A DNA stretch of 64,000 nucleotides, from assembly GCF_001422245.1 (NCBI RefSeq), contig NZ_LMMM01000016.1, positions 257,945 through 321,944 on the forward strand. The letters are read 5' to 3'. The position numbers and the translations under genes are program-made. The stretch comes from Rhizobium sp. Leaf262. Lineage in GTDB: Bacteria; Pseudomonadota; Alphaproteobacteria; Rhizobiales; Rhizobiaceae. Shown here in pieces: positions 56,556 to 64,000 of this stretch. The notes under the pieces are model-generated. The model worked only from the letters and a program-made list of their open reading frames with translations. It was not told the DNA's origin and searched no databases. Position 1 is the stretch's first letter. The number at the start of each line of letters is the position of its first letter.

Positions 56556-57437
56556 TCAACCCGTGAAGCGATAGGCGTCGCCGCCGTAATAATTGATGTA
56601 GCGGCCCGCAATCGAAGACACCGGCAGGATGACCAGAACATCCGTGGTGTTGAAGGCGTGATCGACGACGGCGCCGGAGCCGAACATGGCACCGAGGCGC
56701 ATATAGCCCTTGATCAGCGGCGGCATGGCGAAGAGTGCGCGGCGTGGGTTGATGGCCTCCATCGGCATCATGTCCATTTCGCGGTAGAGTTCAGGCAAGG
56801 CTTGCGCCGCCCAGTCACCCTTTGCGCCACAGGTATGGTGCAGGAACGAGAGCGCCAGCGCGTGCGCTTCCGGCTGCACGCCGGGGAAGGAGGCGCAGCC
56901 GATCATGGCATCCATGCGGTGGCGCACGGCATAGGCCCAGTTGCCCTGCCAAAGCAGTTCCACCGTTCTTTTGGTGCGATATTCCGGCAGCACGCAGGAG
57001 CGGCCCAGTTCCATGAAGCTCTTGCCCGGATGACGGGCGATCAGCCCTTCGATATCGAATTCGCTGGCGGAGTAAAAACCGTTATGGGCAAAGGCCGTTT
57101 CCTGCCGCAGCAGACGGTATGTGCCGACGATCTGGTCTTCGGTGTCGCCTTCGATGGAATTGTCGAGGACCAACAGATGGTCACAGACGGCGTCGAATGC
57201 GTCGGCATCGCGGTTGCGGCGCATGGCGTCAGCAGGGAGTCTCGCGCCCATTTCTTCCACGAAAACGCGGAAGCGGACATGTTGCGCTGCGTCGATTTCG
57301 CGGTCATTGCGCGCAAGCCGCGTTTCCAACGGGCCGATACGGCCGAAGACGTCGTCGTTGCGCGTCTGCGAAACGGGACGGGCGCTGGTGATGACATTTC
57401 GCTCGCGAATGTCGTGTTCGAGAATTTCCGTGATCAT
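56556..57437 (-). CDS. olsB: L-ornithine N(alpha)-acyltransferase
   Basis: The 293-residue GNAT-like protein of the hemolysin-related OlsB family has RFRVFVEEMGARLP (about 54) and FMELGRSCVLPEYRTKRTVE (about 137), the core of that family. It makes lyso-ornithine lipid from ornithine and a 3-hydroxyacyl-ACP; OlsA (44.2 kb here) completes it. These phosphorus-free membrane lipids rise under phosphate limitation in rhizobia. The ATG at 57437 is preferred to a GTG 15 codons upstream. It lies in the same region as glnD and mutS in Sinorhizobium, as I recall. Confidence 0.88.
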   Translation of the reverse strand: MITEILEHDIRERNVITSARPVSQTRNDDVFGRIGPLETRLARNDREIDAAQHVRFRVFVEEMGARLPADAMRRNRDADAFDAVCDHLLVLDNSIEGDTEDQIVGTYRLLRQETAFAHNGFYSASEFDIEGLIARHPGKSFMELGRSCVLPEYRTKRTVELLWQGNWAYAVRHRMDAMIGCASFPGVQPEAHALALSFLHHTCGAKGDWAAQALPELYREMDMMPMEAINPRRALFAMPPLIKGYMRLGAMFGSGAVVDHAFNTTDVLVILPVSSIAGRYINYYGGDAYRFTG

Positions 57438-57535
57438 GGAGAATCGTCCCACCACCGTTTGGTTCTGACTGTCATAAATCACTTATTGACGACAAAACAG
57501 TGACAGTTAGCCGCGTAACGGCCCGCAGATCAAAT

Positions 57536-59782
57536 CTAAAATCTGCCTGTGCTTTTTTGGGGAAACAACCGCAGCACTTCCTCGATCAGCCGCTTCGGCT
57601 CCACGGGTTTTGCCAGCACGGCGGCGATGCCGGCAAGCAGCAAAGCCGATTTGGTATCCGGCGTCGTATCGCCGCTCAGCACCATCACAGGCGTGCTTTT
57701 ACCCGCCAGCGAGGCGCAGAGGCGTGGCAGCACTTGCAGCCCGTCGCCACCTGGCATGCTCAAATCCGAAATGACCAGATCGGGCAATGTCTCAGCACCA
57801 CCGAGAGCGGCAGACAGAGCCTCGAAATCGCTCACCAGCCGTACCGTGCAGCCGGATTTTTCCAGCACTGCAAGCAGGATACGGGCATTGACCGGATCAT
57901 CCTCGGCCACGAGAACATCGAGGTCGTGGGATTTCTCATCCAGCATGGAGAAGAAACCGAGGCCGGGATGATTGTTGTCGTTGATGGCGTCGCGTCGCTC
58001 CACACCGCGCAGGCGACCGCACAGCACATCCGTCAGCGACTTTTCCCGCAGCGGCCTGATCAGCCAGGCGTCGAAATCTTCCTGCTGCTGCGAGGCGCGG
58101 TCTTCCGGATTGACGAGAAGGATGTGGCGCACCGTCCGATCCACCACGACGGGCCAGTTATGGAGGCTCTCGCGAAACTCCGGTGCGACGCGGTGATCGA
58201 TGATGATATCGGTGACGCGGTCCAGATCGACTAAAGCTTTCGACCGCAGCGCTTCCAGCTGACGTGGTGTCGAGACCAACATGCACTCGCCGCCAAGCGC
58301 CTGTATCGATTCGATGGTGGCGTTTGCAGCAATGCCTGCGGGGGCAAGCAGGAGGACATTCGATCTGCGTAGCACACCGATACGGCTGGAAGGCCCTGCC
58401 GATGCCGTGGCGGAGCCTGCCTTGAAGGTCAGCGTGAAGATGCTGCCCTTACCCTTCTTGCTTGTCACAGACAGCTGACCGCCGAATTCACGGATGATGC
58501 GGGCGGAGATGGCAAGGCCAAGCCCGGTGCCAGCGCTGCGTTGCGAGGTGGAGCCCGCCTGCTCGAACTCTCCGAAAATGCGGGCCTGTTCGGTCTTGCT
58601 CATGCCGGGGCCGGTGTCTTCAACGGCAATCGACAGCGTGTCGCCCTGCATGGAGGCCTGTACCAGCACGCCACCCTTGCTCGTGAATTTCACCGCATTG
58701 CCGATGAGGTTGAAGAGAACCTGACGGAGGCGGGCCGGGTCGAAATCCAGATAGTCCGGCACGTCGGGTGCGACGATGGAGGCGATTTCGATGCCTTTTT
58801 CATGGGCGCGATGGGACAGCATTTCCACCACGCTTTCGATCAGCTGGCGCAGGTTCTCCGCGCGTGGATTGAGCCGGAAACGTCCCGCTTCCATGGTGGA
58901 GAAGTCCAGCAGATCCTCCACCAGTTGCACCAGCGCCTGACCTGACTGGCGCATGCCATCCAGATAGTTGCGCTGCTCATGGCTGAGCTTCGTCTGCGAC
59001 AGAAGATGGTTCATGCCCAGAATGCCCGACAGCGGCAGGCGGATTTCGTGGCTGACCGTGGCCAGCAGCCTGCCCTTGGCGGCATTGGCATTTTCAGCGC
59101 GCAGTCTTGCATCCTCACGCGCCCTCAGTGCTGCCCGCTCATCGGTGATATCGCGGGCAATGCTGCTGATGACCAGACGGCTGCTGGAGGAATCATTGGC
59201 GACCACATCGTGCCAGGTGAAGATGCGCTGGCCATAGGGCGTTGCTATCTCCACATCGTAGCAATGCGCCTTTCCACCGGGGCGAAAGGCAATGCCGATT
59301 TCCTCGCAGGTCTTGCCGCGCGGAGCTGCACAGCCGGCCATTTCGCAAAAGGCGGCATTGGCGTGCAGAATGCGTCGCTCCATATCCCGTGTTACGACGA
59401 TATCGCCCATCGCCTCATGGATTTCAGCCATCAGCGCCGCATTCTGCATCTGCCGCGCTTCGATGATCCTGGCATCGCGCACGGATGCCTGCCGCAGCAT
59501 GGAGGACCGGACCATCATATAGAGCGCGCAGGATACGCAGATGGCGACCGACAGTGCGGCCATATAAAGTGCGGCGTTTCCACCCAGATAGACAGCGCTT
59601 GCGAAAGCAAAGCCGCAACCAGCGGTGAACAGCGTCACCCGGCGCAGAATTTTGTTATAGAAAGGAAGAGCGTCGGCCTCTTGCGAACGCACTTTTTTCG
59701 AAACGACCGGAGAAACCGCATCCGCCTCAGTCGGGCCGAAGGCTTCGGAAAGCTGCTCTTTCAGTTTCGCCAGTTCGCTCAT
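57536..59782 (-). CDS. Hybrid sensor histidine kinase with a degenerate receiver
   Basis: The 748-residue protein has two membrane helices (about 48-93), a PAS domain (about 115-215), HisKA with phospho-His in ATVSHEIRLPLSG (about 245), HATPase with LFNLIGNAVKF, EDTGPGMS and GTGLGLAIS, and a C-terminal receiver (about 618-740) with phospho-Asp in VISDLSMPG. Between kinase and receiver (about 455-590) lies a receiver-like segment without the acidic pocket, so it is probably a pseudo-receiver. No partner regulator is adjacent. The signal is unknown; there is almost no periplasmic loop, so sensing may be membrane-internal or cytoplasmic. Confidence 0.9.
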   Translation of the reverse strand: MSELAKLKEQLSEAFGPTEADAVSPVVSKKVRSQEADALPFYNKILRRVTLFTAGCGFAFASAVYLGGNAALYMAALSVAICVSCALYMMVRSSMLRQASVRDARIIEARQMQNAALMAEIHEAMGDIVVTRDMERRILHANAAFCEMAGCAAPRGKTCEEIGIAFRPGGKAHCYDVEIATPYGQRIFTWHDVVANDSSSSRLVISSIARDITDERAALRAREDARLRAENANAAKGRLLATVSHEIRLPLSGILGMNHLLSQTKLSHEQRNYLDGMRQSGQALVQLVEDLLDFSTMEAGRFRLNPRAENLRQLIESVVEMLSHRAHEKGIEIASIVAPDVPDYLDFDPARLRQVLFNLIGNAVKFTSKGGVLVQASMQGDTLSIAVEDTGPGMSKTEQARIFGEFEQAGSTSQRSAGTGLGLAISARIIREFGGQLSVTSKKGKGSIFTLTFKAGSATASAGPSSRIGVLRRSNVLLLAPAGIAANATIESIQALGGECMLVSTPRQLEALRSKALVDLDRVTDIIIDHRVAPEFRESLHNWPVVVDRTVRHILLVNPEDRASQQQEDFDAWLIRPLREKSLTDVLCGRLRGVERRDAINDNNHPGLGFFSMLDEKSHDLDVLVAEDDPVNARILLAVLEKSGCTVRLVSDFEALSAALGGAETLPDLVISDLSMPGGDGLQVLPRLCASLAGKSTPVMVLSGDTTPDTKSALLLAGIAAVLAKPVEPKRLIEEVLRLFPQKSTGRF

Positions 59783-59837
59783 GACCAAAAGCTAACACGC
59801 CAGCCGTTTGGATTGGCTTGGCTTGAACGCTAAATTT

Positions 59838-60347
59838 TTAGCGTTCCTCGTTTTTAGCGCGCTGGGTTGCTCTGGCGTGCAATATCTCATCCAGAATGAC
59901 ACAACCGGCACCGATCGTGATGAAGCTATCGGCCAGATTGAACACCGCAAAGGACCAAGTGTCGGTGTGGAAGAGAATATAATCGATCACATGGCCGTAT
60001 AAAAAACGGTCGAAGATATTGCCTGCGGCACCGGCAATGATGAGCGCAAAGCCCAGATGAGCGAAGGTGCGGTCCTTGTCCGTCTTGCGCCACAGCCATA
60101 TGACAAAGGCGACGATGACAAGCCGCATCGTCACGATGAACCAGCCTTCCATGTCAGCCATCATAGAAAAGGCAACGCCCAGATTATAGGTGCGGTAGAG
60201 CGCCAGATAAGGCATCACCGGCACCATCTGCTGCAGGGGCAGATAGGCTTCCACCAGAAGCTTGATGATCTGGTCTGCGATCAGCGCAAAGACGATCAGC
60301 GCGATGGCCGGAATGGGCTTGGAGAACAGAGCGGGCTTTGCCATCAT
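59838..60347 (-). CDS. lspA: Lipoprotein signal peptidase
   Basis: This 169-residue type II signal peptidase has four membrane helices. The two catalytic aspartates are in [20 protein letters not shown] (about 105-124) and [13 protein letters not shown] (about 138). It cleaves prolipoproteins after lipidation and before Lnt. It overlaps the upstream RNA methyltransferase gene by four bases (ATGA). Confidence 0.96.
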   Translation of the reverse strand: MMAKPALFSKPIPAIALIVFALIADQIIKLLVEAYLPLQQMVPVMPYLALYRTYNLGVAFSMMADMEGWFIVTMRLVIVAFVIWLWRKTDKDRTFAHLGFALIIAGAAGNIFDRFLYGHVIDYILFHTDTWSFAVFNLADSFITIGAGCVILDEILHARATQRAKNEER

Positions 60348-61204
60348 TTTACCGGTGCGAGTTCGAGAAGATGACGGCGGGCTTCAAACAGCATGACGGC
60401 CGTTGCAATCGCCAGATTAAGAGAATCGGCACGCCCCTGCTGGGGAATGCGCGCCAGCTGGTCTGCCTTCGCAGCCAGTTCCGGCGGCAGGCCGGATTGT
60501 TCGTTGCCCATCAGGATCACGGTCGGCTTGCGCTTGTAATCGATGGTCCGGTAATCGACAGACCCGGCAAGATGGGTGGCGACGACGCTGACACCAGCTG
60601 ATTTCTTCCAGGCCAGAAACTCCTCCACCGTCGCATGCGCAACCGGCGTGGCAAAGACCGAACCCATGGTGGCGCGGACTGTTTCCAGCGAAAACGGATC
60701 CGTGCAATCACCAACGAGGATCACGCCGGATGCACCCGCCGCATCGGCGGTGCGAATGATGGTGCCGAGATTACCGGGGTCGCGCACACGGTCGAGCGCA
60801 ATGAAAGTCTGGCCGTCCTGCGGCTGGATGTCCTTCAGCGGCGTCCATTTCTGATCGAAAATACCGACCACCATCTGCGGATTGTCGCGACGGGTGATGG
60901 AGGACAGGATTTTTTCCGTCACTTCCAGAACCAGCCCGCCGGACGCGACGGTCTTCGTCGCCACCTGCTCGACCAGCGGCTTGCCCTTGGCATTTTTCGC
61001 GTAAACCAAAGTGCGGATTGTCCAACCCAGCTCCAGCGCGTCGATGACCAGCTTCAGCCCTTCGGCCATGAAGGTGCCGGTTTCTTCCCGGCCCTTCTTC
61101 TGGGTCAGGTTCTTGATGTCTTTGATGATGGGGTTGGCAAGGCTGGTGACCTCTTTGACCTGCCCTACCCGGCCCGGTCTGTTTTCACGGCGGTCATCGA
61201 TCAT
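60344..61204 (-). CDS. TrmH/SpoU-family RNA 2-prime-O-methyltransferase
   Basis: The 286-residue SPOUT methyltransferase has an N-terminal substrate-binding domain (about 15-100) and the knotted catalytic domain with the three SpoU motifs: [20 protein letters not shown] (about 141-160), [11 protein letters not shown] (about 228) and [20 protein letters not shown] (about 250). The target (23S rRNA as in RlmB, or tRNA) is not determined. It overlaps both neighbours by four bases. Confidence 0.92.
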   Translation of the reverse strand: MIDDRRENRPGRVGQVKEVTSLANPIIKDIKNLTQKKGREETGTFMAEGLKLVIDALELGWTIRTLVYAKNAKGKPLVEQVATKTVASGGLVLEVTEKILSSITRRDNPQMVVGIFDQKWTPLKDIQPQDGQTFIALDRVRDPGNLGTIIRTADAAGASGVILVGDCTDPFSLETVRATMGSVFATPVAHATVEEFLAWKKSAGVSVVATHLAGSVDYRTIDYKRKPTVILMGNEQSGLPPELAAKADQLARIPQQGRADSLNLAIATAVMLFEARRHLLELAPVK

Positions 61205-62403
61205 TTCGGCACCCAGCGGCTGAAGAGAGAGGTGGAAAGCGCACGGCCCCGGGTCTTGCCGTCAAGACCGGCCTCGCGGATGACGAGTTCGCCCGAGGCA
61301 ACCTCGCCGCCTGCTCCGCGCATGGTTTCGCGCATCAGCTCATGCATGGAGTAAAAACTGGCGCGGATCGAATAGGCCGTCAGCACCAGACCCAGCGCCT
61401 TGGGCGACAGGATATCGCGGCAAACATCCAGCATCAGCGGCAGATGGTCGAACAGCTGCCAGATCTCGCCATGGGTGCCACGGCCAAAGTGCGGCGGATC
61501 AGTGAGAATAACGTCGTAGGTGTTGCCACGCCGTTCTTCGCGCTGGATGAACTTCATCGCATCTTCGCAAATCCAGCGGATCGGGGCATTTTCCAGCCCC
61601 GCCAGTGCCTGATTTTCCCGCGCCCAGCCAATCGCCTTCTTGGAAGCATCCACATGGGTGACTTCCGCACCGGCAGCCGCCGCCACCAGCGAGGCGACAC
61701 CGGTATAACCAAAGAGATTGAGAACCTTGAGCGGGCGACCCGCCGTTTCGATCGTGTGTTTCAGCCATTCCCAGTGAACAATCTGTTCCGGGAAGACGCC
61801 GACATGGCGAAAGGCGGTGAAACGACCGAGGAAATTGACGCCGAGGAGAGAGAGTGGCCATGTTTCGCCCAGCGGCTCCTTGGGAAAGCGCCAGCGGCCC
61901 ATGCCGTCTTCATCCGTATCGCCGGTGAAGATGGAATCGGCGTTTTCCCAGACACGCTCGGGCAGGCTCGGACGCCACAGCGCCTGTGCCTCGGGCCGCA
62001 CGATGCGGTAATTGCCATATTGCTCCAGCTTCAGCCCGTTGCCGGTGTCGATCAGGTGGAAATCACCTGCGCCCAGCGATTCCAGGATCACTGGAACCTG
62101 TTCGCCCGGCAGATCGCCGGCCCGCTGCTTGAGAGGGCGTGGTGGAACCTGTTCCGTCTCTTGCGGGGCAATCTTGACCTTCACACTGTCCTGAGCGCCC
62201 GCTTTCGCAACGGGTTTGCCGGGTTTGGATGGCGCGCTGGCGGCAGCGCGGACATGGTCCGGCGCGCGGCTGCGGGGAGCGGTCTCTTTTTGTCTTGCCG
62301 GTTTACCGGCATTGCGCTGCCGGGGTTCCTGCCCCGCGCGCGACTTGGCGCCCGGGCGGTTGTCTTTTTTCTTCAACGGGGTTCTTTCCAAGTCTGACCG
62401 CAT
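61201..62403 (-). CDS. Class I SAM-dependent (rRNA) methyltransferase, RlmI-like catalytic domain
   Basis: The 400-residue protein has a basic low-complexity N-terminus (about 1-85, rich in Lys, Arg, Ala, Pro) and a catalytic domain with SAM motif LNLFGYTGVASLVAAAAGAE (about 229-248) and motif IV VILTDPPHFGRG (about 303). Such enzymes methylate 23S rRNA cytosines; the exact site is unknown. The ATG at 62403 touches a palindromic repeat and has no ribosome site. A TTG nine codons in, with GGAAAG seven bases before it, could be the true start. Confidence 0.85.
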   Translation of the reverse strand: MRSDLERTPLKKKDNRPGAKSRAGQEPRQRNAGKPARQKETAPRSRAPDHVRAAASAPSKPGKPVAKAGAQDSVKVKIAPQETEQVPPRPLKQRAGDLPGEQVPVILESLGAGDFHLIDTGNGLKLEQYGNYRIVRPEAQALWRPSLPERVWENADSIFTGDTDEDGMGRWRFPKEPLGETWPLSLLGVNFLGRFTAFRHVGVFPEQIVHWEWLKHTIETAGRPLKVLNLFGYTGVASLVAAAAGAEVTHVDASKKAIGWARENQALAGLENAPIRWICEDAMKFIQREERRGNTYDVILTDPPHFGRGTHGEIWQLFDHLPLMLDVCRDILSPKALGLVLTAYSIRASFYSMHELMRETMRGAGGEVASGELVIREAGLDGKTRGRALSTSLFSRWVPK

Positions 62404-62573
62404 TCTAGAGTCTGTTTGAAAACATCGGACGGGTCGACCCAGCGGCGCTTTTTTGCGCCTGACTGCGTCGAAAATCTTGCCGATATCACATGATATCGCC
62501 TACGATCTTCTCCTTGTCAGCCACAAAAATCACCCGCCGGTTCTCCGCCGCCGAGTTTCCAAACAGACTCTTA
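62404..62573. repeat. MITE-like inverted-repeat element
   Basis: The terminal inverted repeats are 17 bases with one mismatch: left 62407-62423 AGAGTCTGTTTGAAAAC, right 62555-62571 (reverse complement AGAGTCTGTTTGGAAAC). The roughly 130-base interior holds GGCGC/GCGCC (about 62442-62458) and CGATATC-ACAT-GATATCG (about 62483-62502) and is imperfectly self-complementary as a whole. There is no ORF and no transposase. A target duplication is not clear (possible TA). Confidence 0.65.
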
Positions 62574-62648
62574 TGCGACAGCGAATAGCATCACAGCGCA
62601 ATATTATCAAAGGGCTGCGGTTTCAACACCCATCACGTCCTGGAGACC

Positions 62649-62999
62649 TCACTTGGCAGCGATGCGCGCATCCGTGGACGGGGCGATGACCACCGCATTG
62701 GCTGCCGCCTTCTGCCGGTTGGCTTCATCATGCCAACGCACGGCCTCCTTGGCTTCGGTGCGGGCGCGCTTGCGATATTTGCCCTGCGAGAACCACGTGA
62801 CAAGAGAACCGAGAAACACACCGAAAATGACGGCGAGGAAGATGAAGACGAAGAACGGTGCCGAGAAGGACAGAACGCTGTCATCGGGCCGGAACGGATT
62901 GAGCGCGAGTGTCACGGCCTGCCGGTTGGCCACGCACAACACCACCAGAATGATGGCGAGCGGCACCAGAACCACGAGATTGACGATCTTCTTAGACAT
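62649..62999 (-). CDS. lapA: LapA/DUF1049 family membrane protein
   Basis: The 116-residue inner-membrane protein has two helices (about 7-24 and 46-68) and a charged helical C-terminus (KYRKRARTEAKEAVRWHDEA). LapA-type proteins regulate lipopolysaccharide assembly in E. coli with LapB; no lapB is in the window. In rhizobia the gene usually follows ihfB, as here, and is usually followed by trpF, which is not found here. Confidence 0.82.
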   Translation of the reverse strand: MSKKIVNLVVLVPLAIILVVLCVANRQAVTLALNPFRPDDSVLSFSAPFFVFIFLAVIFGVFLGSLVTWFSQGKYRKRARTEAKEAVRWHDEANRQKAAANAVVIAPSTDARIAAK

Positions 63000-63122
63000 C
63001 CAACGATACTCCGTCTTTAGGGGCCTTCAGACAAACCTGCATGGACGTCAGATAGGAGCCCGACTGCTCGGTCTCAACCGTTCTCCAAAGCGCAAAATCG
63101 CCAAACGATCTGCGCACCGGAC

Positions 63123-63428
63123 TTAGTCTTCGTCTTCGACGTCGCTCATGCCGGGGTTGAGACGCTCGCGCAGCTCCTTGCCGGTCTTGAAGAAGGGTAC
63201 CCATTTTTCTTCGACAAAAACGGACTCACCCGTGCGCGGGTTCCGTCCGGAACGCGAGGGTCGATTCTTGACTGAAAAGGCACCGAAGCCACGCAGCTCC
63301 ACACGGTTGCCCGCTGCCAACGCATCCGTGATCTCATCGAGCACAGCGTTGACGATATTTTCCACGTCCCGGTGGTAAAGATGCGGGTTATGCGCAGCGA
63401 CAATCTGCACCAGTTCAGACTTAATCAC
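63123..63428 (-). CDS. ihfB: Integration host factor, beta subunit (GTG start)
   Basis: The 101-residue DNA-bending protein of the HU/IHF family has the DNA-arm signature [18 protein letters not shown] (about 51-68). It forms a heterodimer with IhfA. An acidic tail (MSDVEDED) extends it about seven residues beyond the E. coli protein. The start is GTG at 63428 with AGGGGG before it. It follows sppA after 26 bases, a common alphaproteobacterial order. Confidence 0.96.
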   Translation of the reverse strand: MIKSELVQIVAAHNPHLYHRDVENIVNAVLDEITDALAAGNRVELRGFGAFSVKNRPSRSGRNPRTGESVFVEEKWVPFFKTGKELRERLNPGMSDVEDED

Positions 63429-63454
63429 GGTTGCCCCCTGAAAGAATTGGATTT

Positions 63455-64000
63455 TTAATGGTCACCAACCTGCCAAACCGAAACAAGACCGTCAAGAAAC
63501 AACTTGTCGGCACCCAGCTGGCGAGGCACGTTGAATGGCAAAAATTCGTCATATCCGAGCATTTGAGCAATGCCCGCAAGACTGAAGAGTGAAAATGGCG
63601 AGCGTTTGGGAGGAGCCGTCCATTCGACGATGGGCAGATCCTTGGCAACGTTGCGGCTTTCGAAATAGCTGCGAATTTCTTTTTCGCCACCCAGCGTGTC
63701 GATGAGCTTCACGGCCACGGCCTGACGACCGGTGAAAATCGAACCATCGGCAAGCTTTAGCACGTTTTCGCGCGGCAGCTTGCGGCGATCTGCCACGAGA
63801 TCTACGAACCAGCTATAGCTGTCCATAACCATGTTGCGGATCATGGTCTTGGATTCCTCGGGTGGCTCATGGAAGGGCGATGGCTCCGCCTTCATCGGCG
63901 ACGACTTGATCTCCTGCAAGGAGACGCCGAGCTTGTCGAGCAGAGGCTTCACCTGCGGATATTGGAAGATAACGCCGATGGAACCGGTGATCGAGGTGTC
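63455..64000 (-). CDS. sppA: Signal peptide peptidase SppA (N-terminus cut by window edge)
   Basis: The visible 181 residues are the C-terminal part of a peptidase S49 family enzyme. The frame is open to the window end, starting with [19 protein letters not shown], the segment that follows the catalytic Ser in this family. It then reaches [15 protein letters not shown] with the conserved Lys region and [17 protein letters not shown]. The catalytic Ser and the membrane anchor lie outside. It degrades leftover signal peptides in the membrane. It precedes ihfB on the same strand. Confidence 0.92.
   Translation of the reverse strand, partial: DTSITGSIGVIFQYPQVKPLLDKLGVSLQEIKSSPMKAEPSPFHEPPEESKTMIRNMVMDSYSWFVDLVADRRKLPRENVLKLADGSIFTGRQAVAVKLIDTLGGEKEIRSYFESRNVAKDLPIVEWTAPPKRSPFSLFSLAGIAQMLGYDEFLPFNVPRQLGADKLFLDGLVSVWQVGDH

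Noticed and set aside
1-64000. Defence islands, prophage, secretion systems, CRISPR arrays, tRNA or rRNA genes
   Set aside because: Gene content is core metabolism and housekeeping throughout. I saw no regularly spaced repeats, no integrase or transposase, and no tRNA-like cloverleaf in the gaps.

Overview
The window reads as chromosomal core DNA from a Rhizobiaceae alphaproteobacterium, most likely of the Agrobacterium/Rhizobium clade. The evidence is high-GC coding with few gaps, rhizobial gene orders (lnt-phrR-metK, olsA-miaB-phoH-ybeY-tlyC, hsp20-DUF1150), the Mur branch of the Fur family, both ornithine-lipid acyltransferases (olsA, olsB), a RIME-type palindromic repeat and a ROSE-type RNA thermometer. 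I see no rRNA, tRNA, CRISPR array, prophage or transposase gene.

Layout. 1-2046 (minus): end of a gamma-glutamylputrescine pathway (puuA, partial puuB). 2221-8073 (minus): peptide/muropeptide ABC importer yejABEF, divergent from the murein endopeptidase mepA (8256-9314). 9411-14227 (plus): mgsA, glk, an MsbA-like ABC exporter, dapB and gpmA, closed by a strong bidirectional terminator. That terminator also serves a 32-residue membrane protein gene on the minus strand (14308-14406). 14694-17148 (plus): a fragment of phosphonate metabolism (2H-type DUF1045 protein, phnM, phnN) without the C-P lyase core. 17149-21675 (minus): a malate/lactate dehydrogenase family enzyme, the exbB-exbD-tonB energiser and a HutC-type regulator. 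21824-24087: two small membrane proteins (DUF1275, TRIC family), a secreted cysteine-rich protein and a DUF1150 gene. 24145-25697: the heat-shock gene hsp20 and a nucleoside hydrolase. 25703-25817: palindromic repeat. 25837-30120: LOG-family gene, dapD, dapE and two tandem paralogous membrane proteins. 30169-30321: RIME-like repeat. 30368-33056 (minus): def, then fmt-truA-arsC as an overlapping group. 33206-35351 (plus): rmuC and rbsK.

From 35355 to the end everything is on the minus strand: trmB, metK, phrR, lnt, tlyC, ybeY, phoH, miaB, olsA, mur, rimI, tsaB, nfu, usp, trpS, murJ, glnD, mutS, olsB, a hybrid histidine kinase, lspA, two rRNA/tRNA methyltransferases, a MITE-like inverted-repeat element, lapA, ihfB and a partial sppA.

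The main themes are envelope building (dapB/D/E to diaminopimelate, murJ, mepA and yejABEF, lnt and lspA for lipoproteins, olsA/olsB for ornithine lipids), translation and its quality control (fmt, def, truA, miaB, ybeY, tsaB, rimI, trpS), and regulation (glnD, mur, phrR, ihfB). No large undescribed system is evident. The points most worth a second look are the 32-aa protein with a possible general-stress promoter, the ROSE thermometer, the 2H-phosphoesterase/phnM/phnN set, the yejA/mepA pairing, the tandem paralogues coupled to dapE, and the palindromic element at the start of the methyltransferase gene near 62.4 kb.
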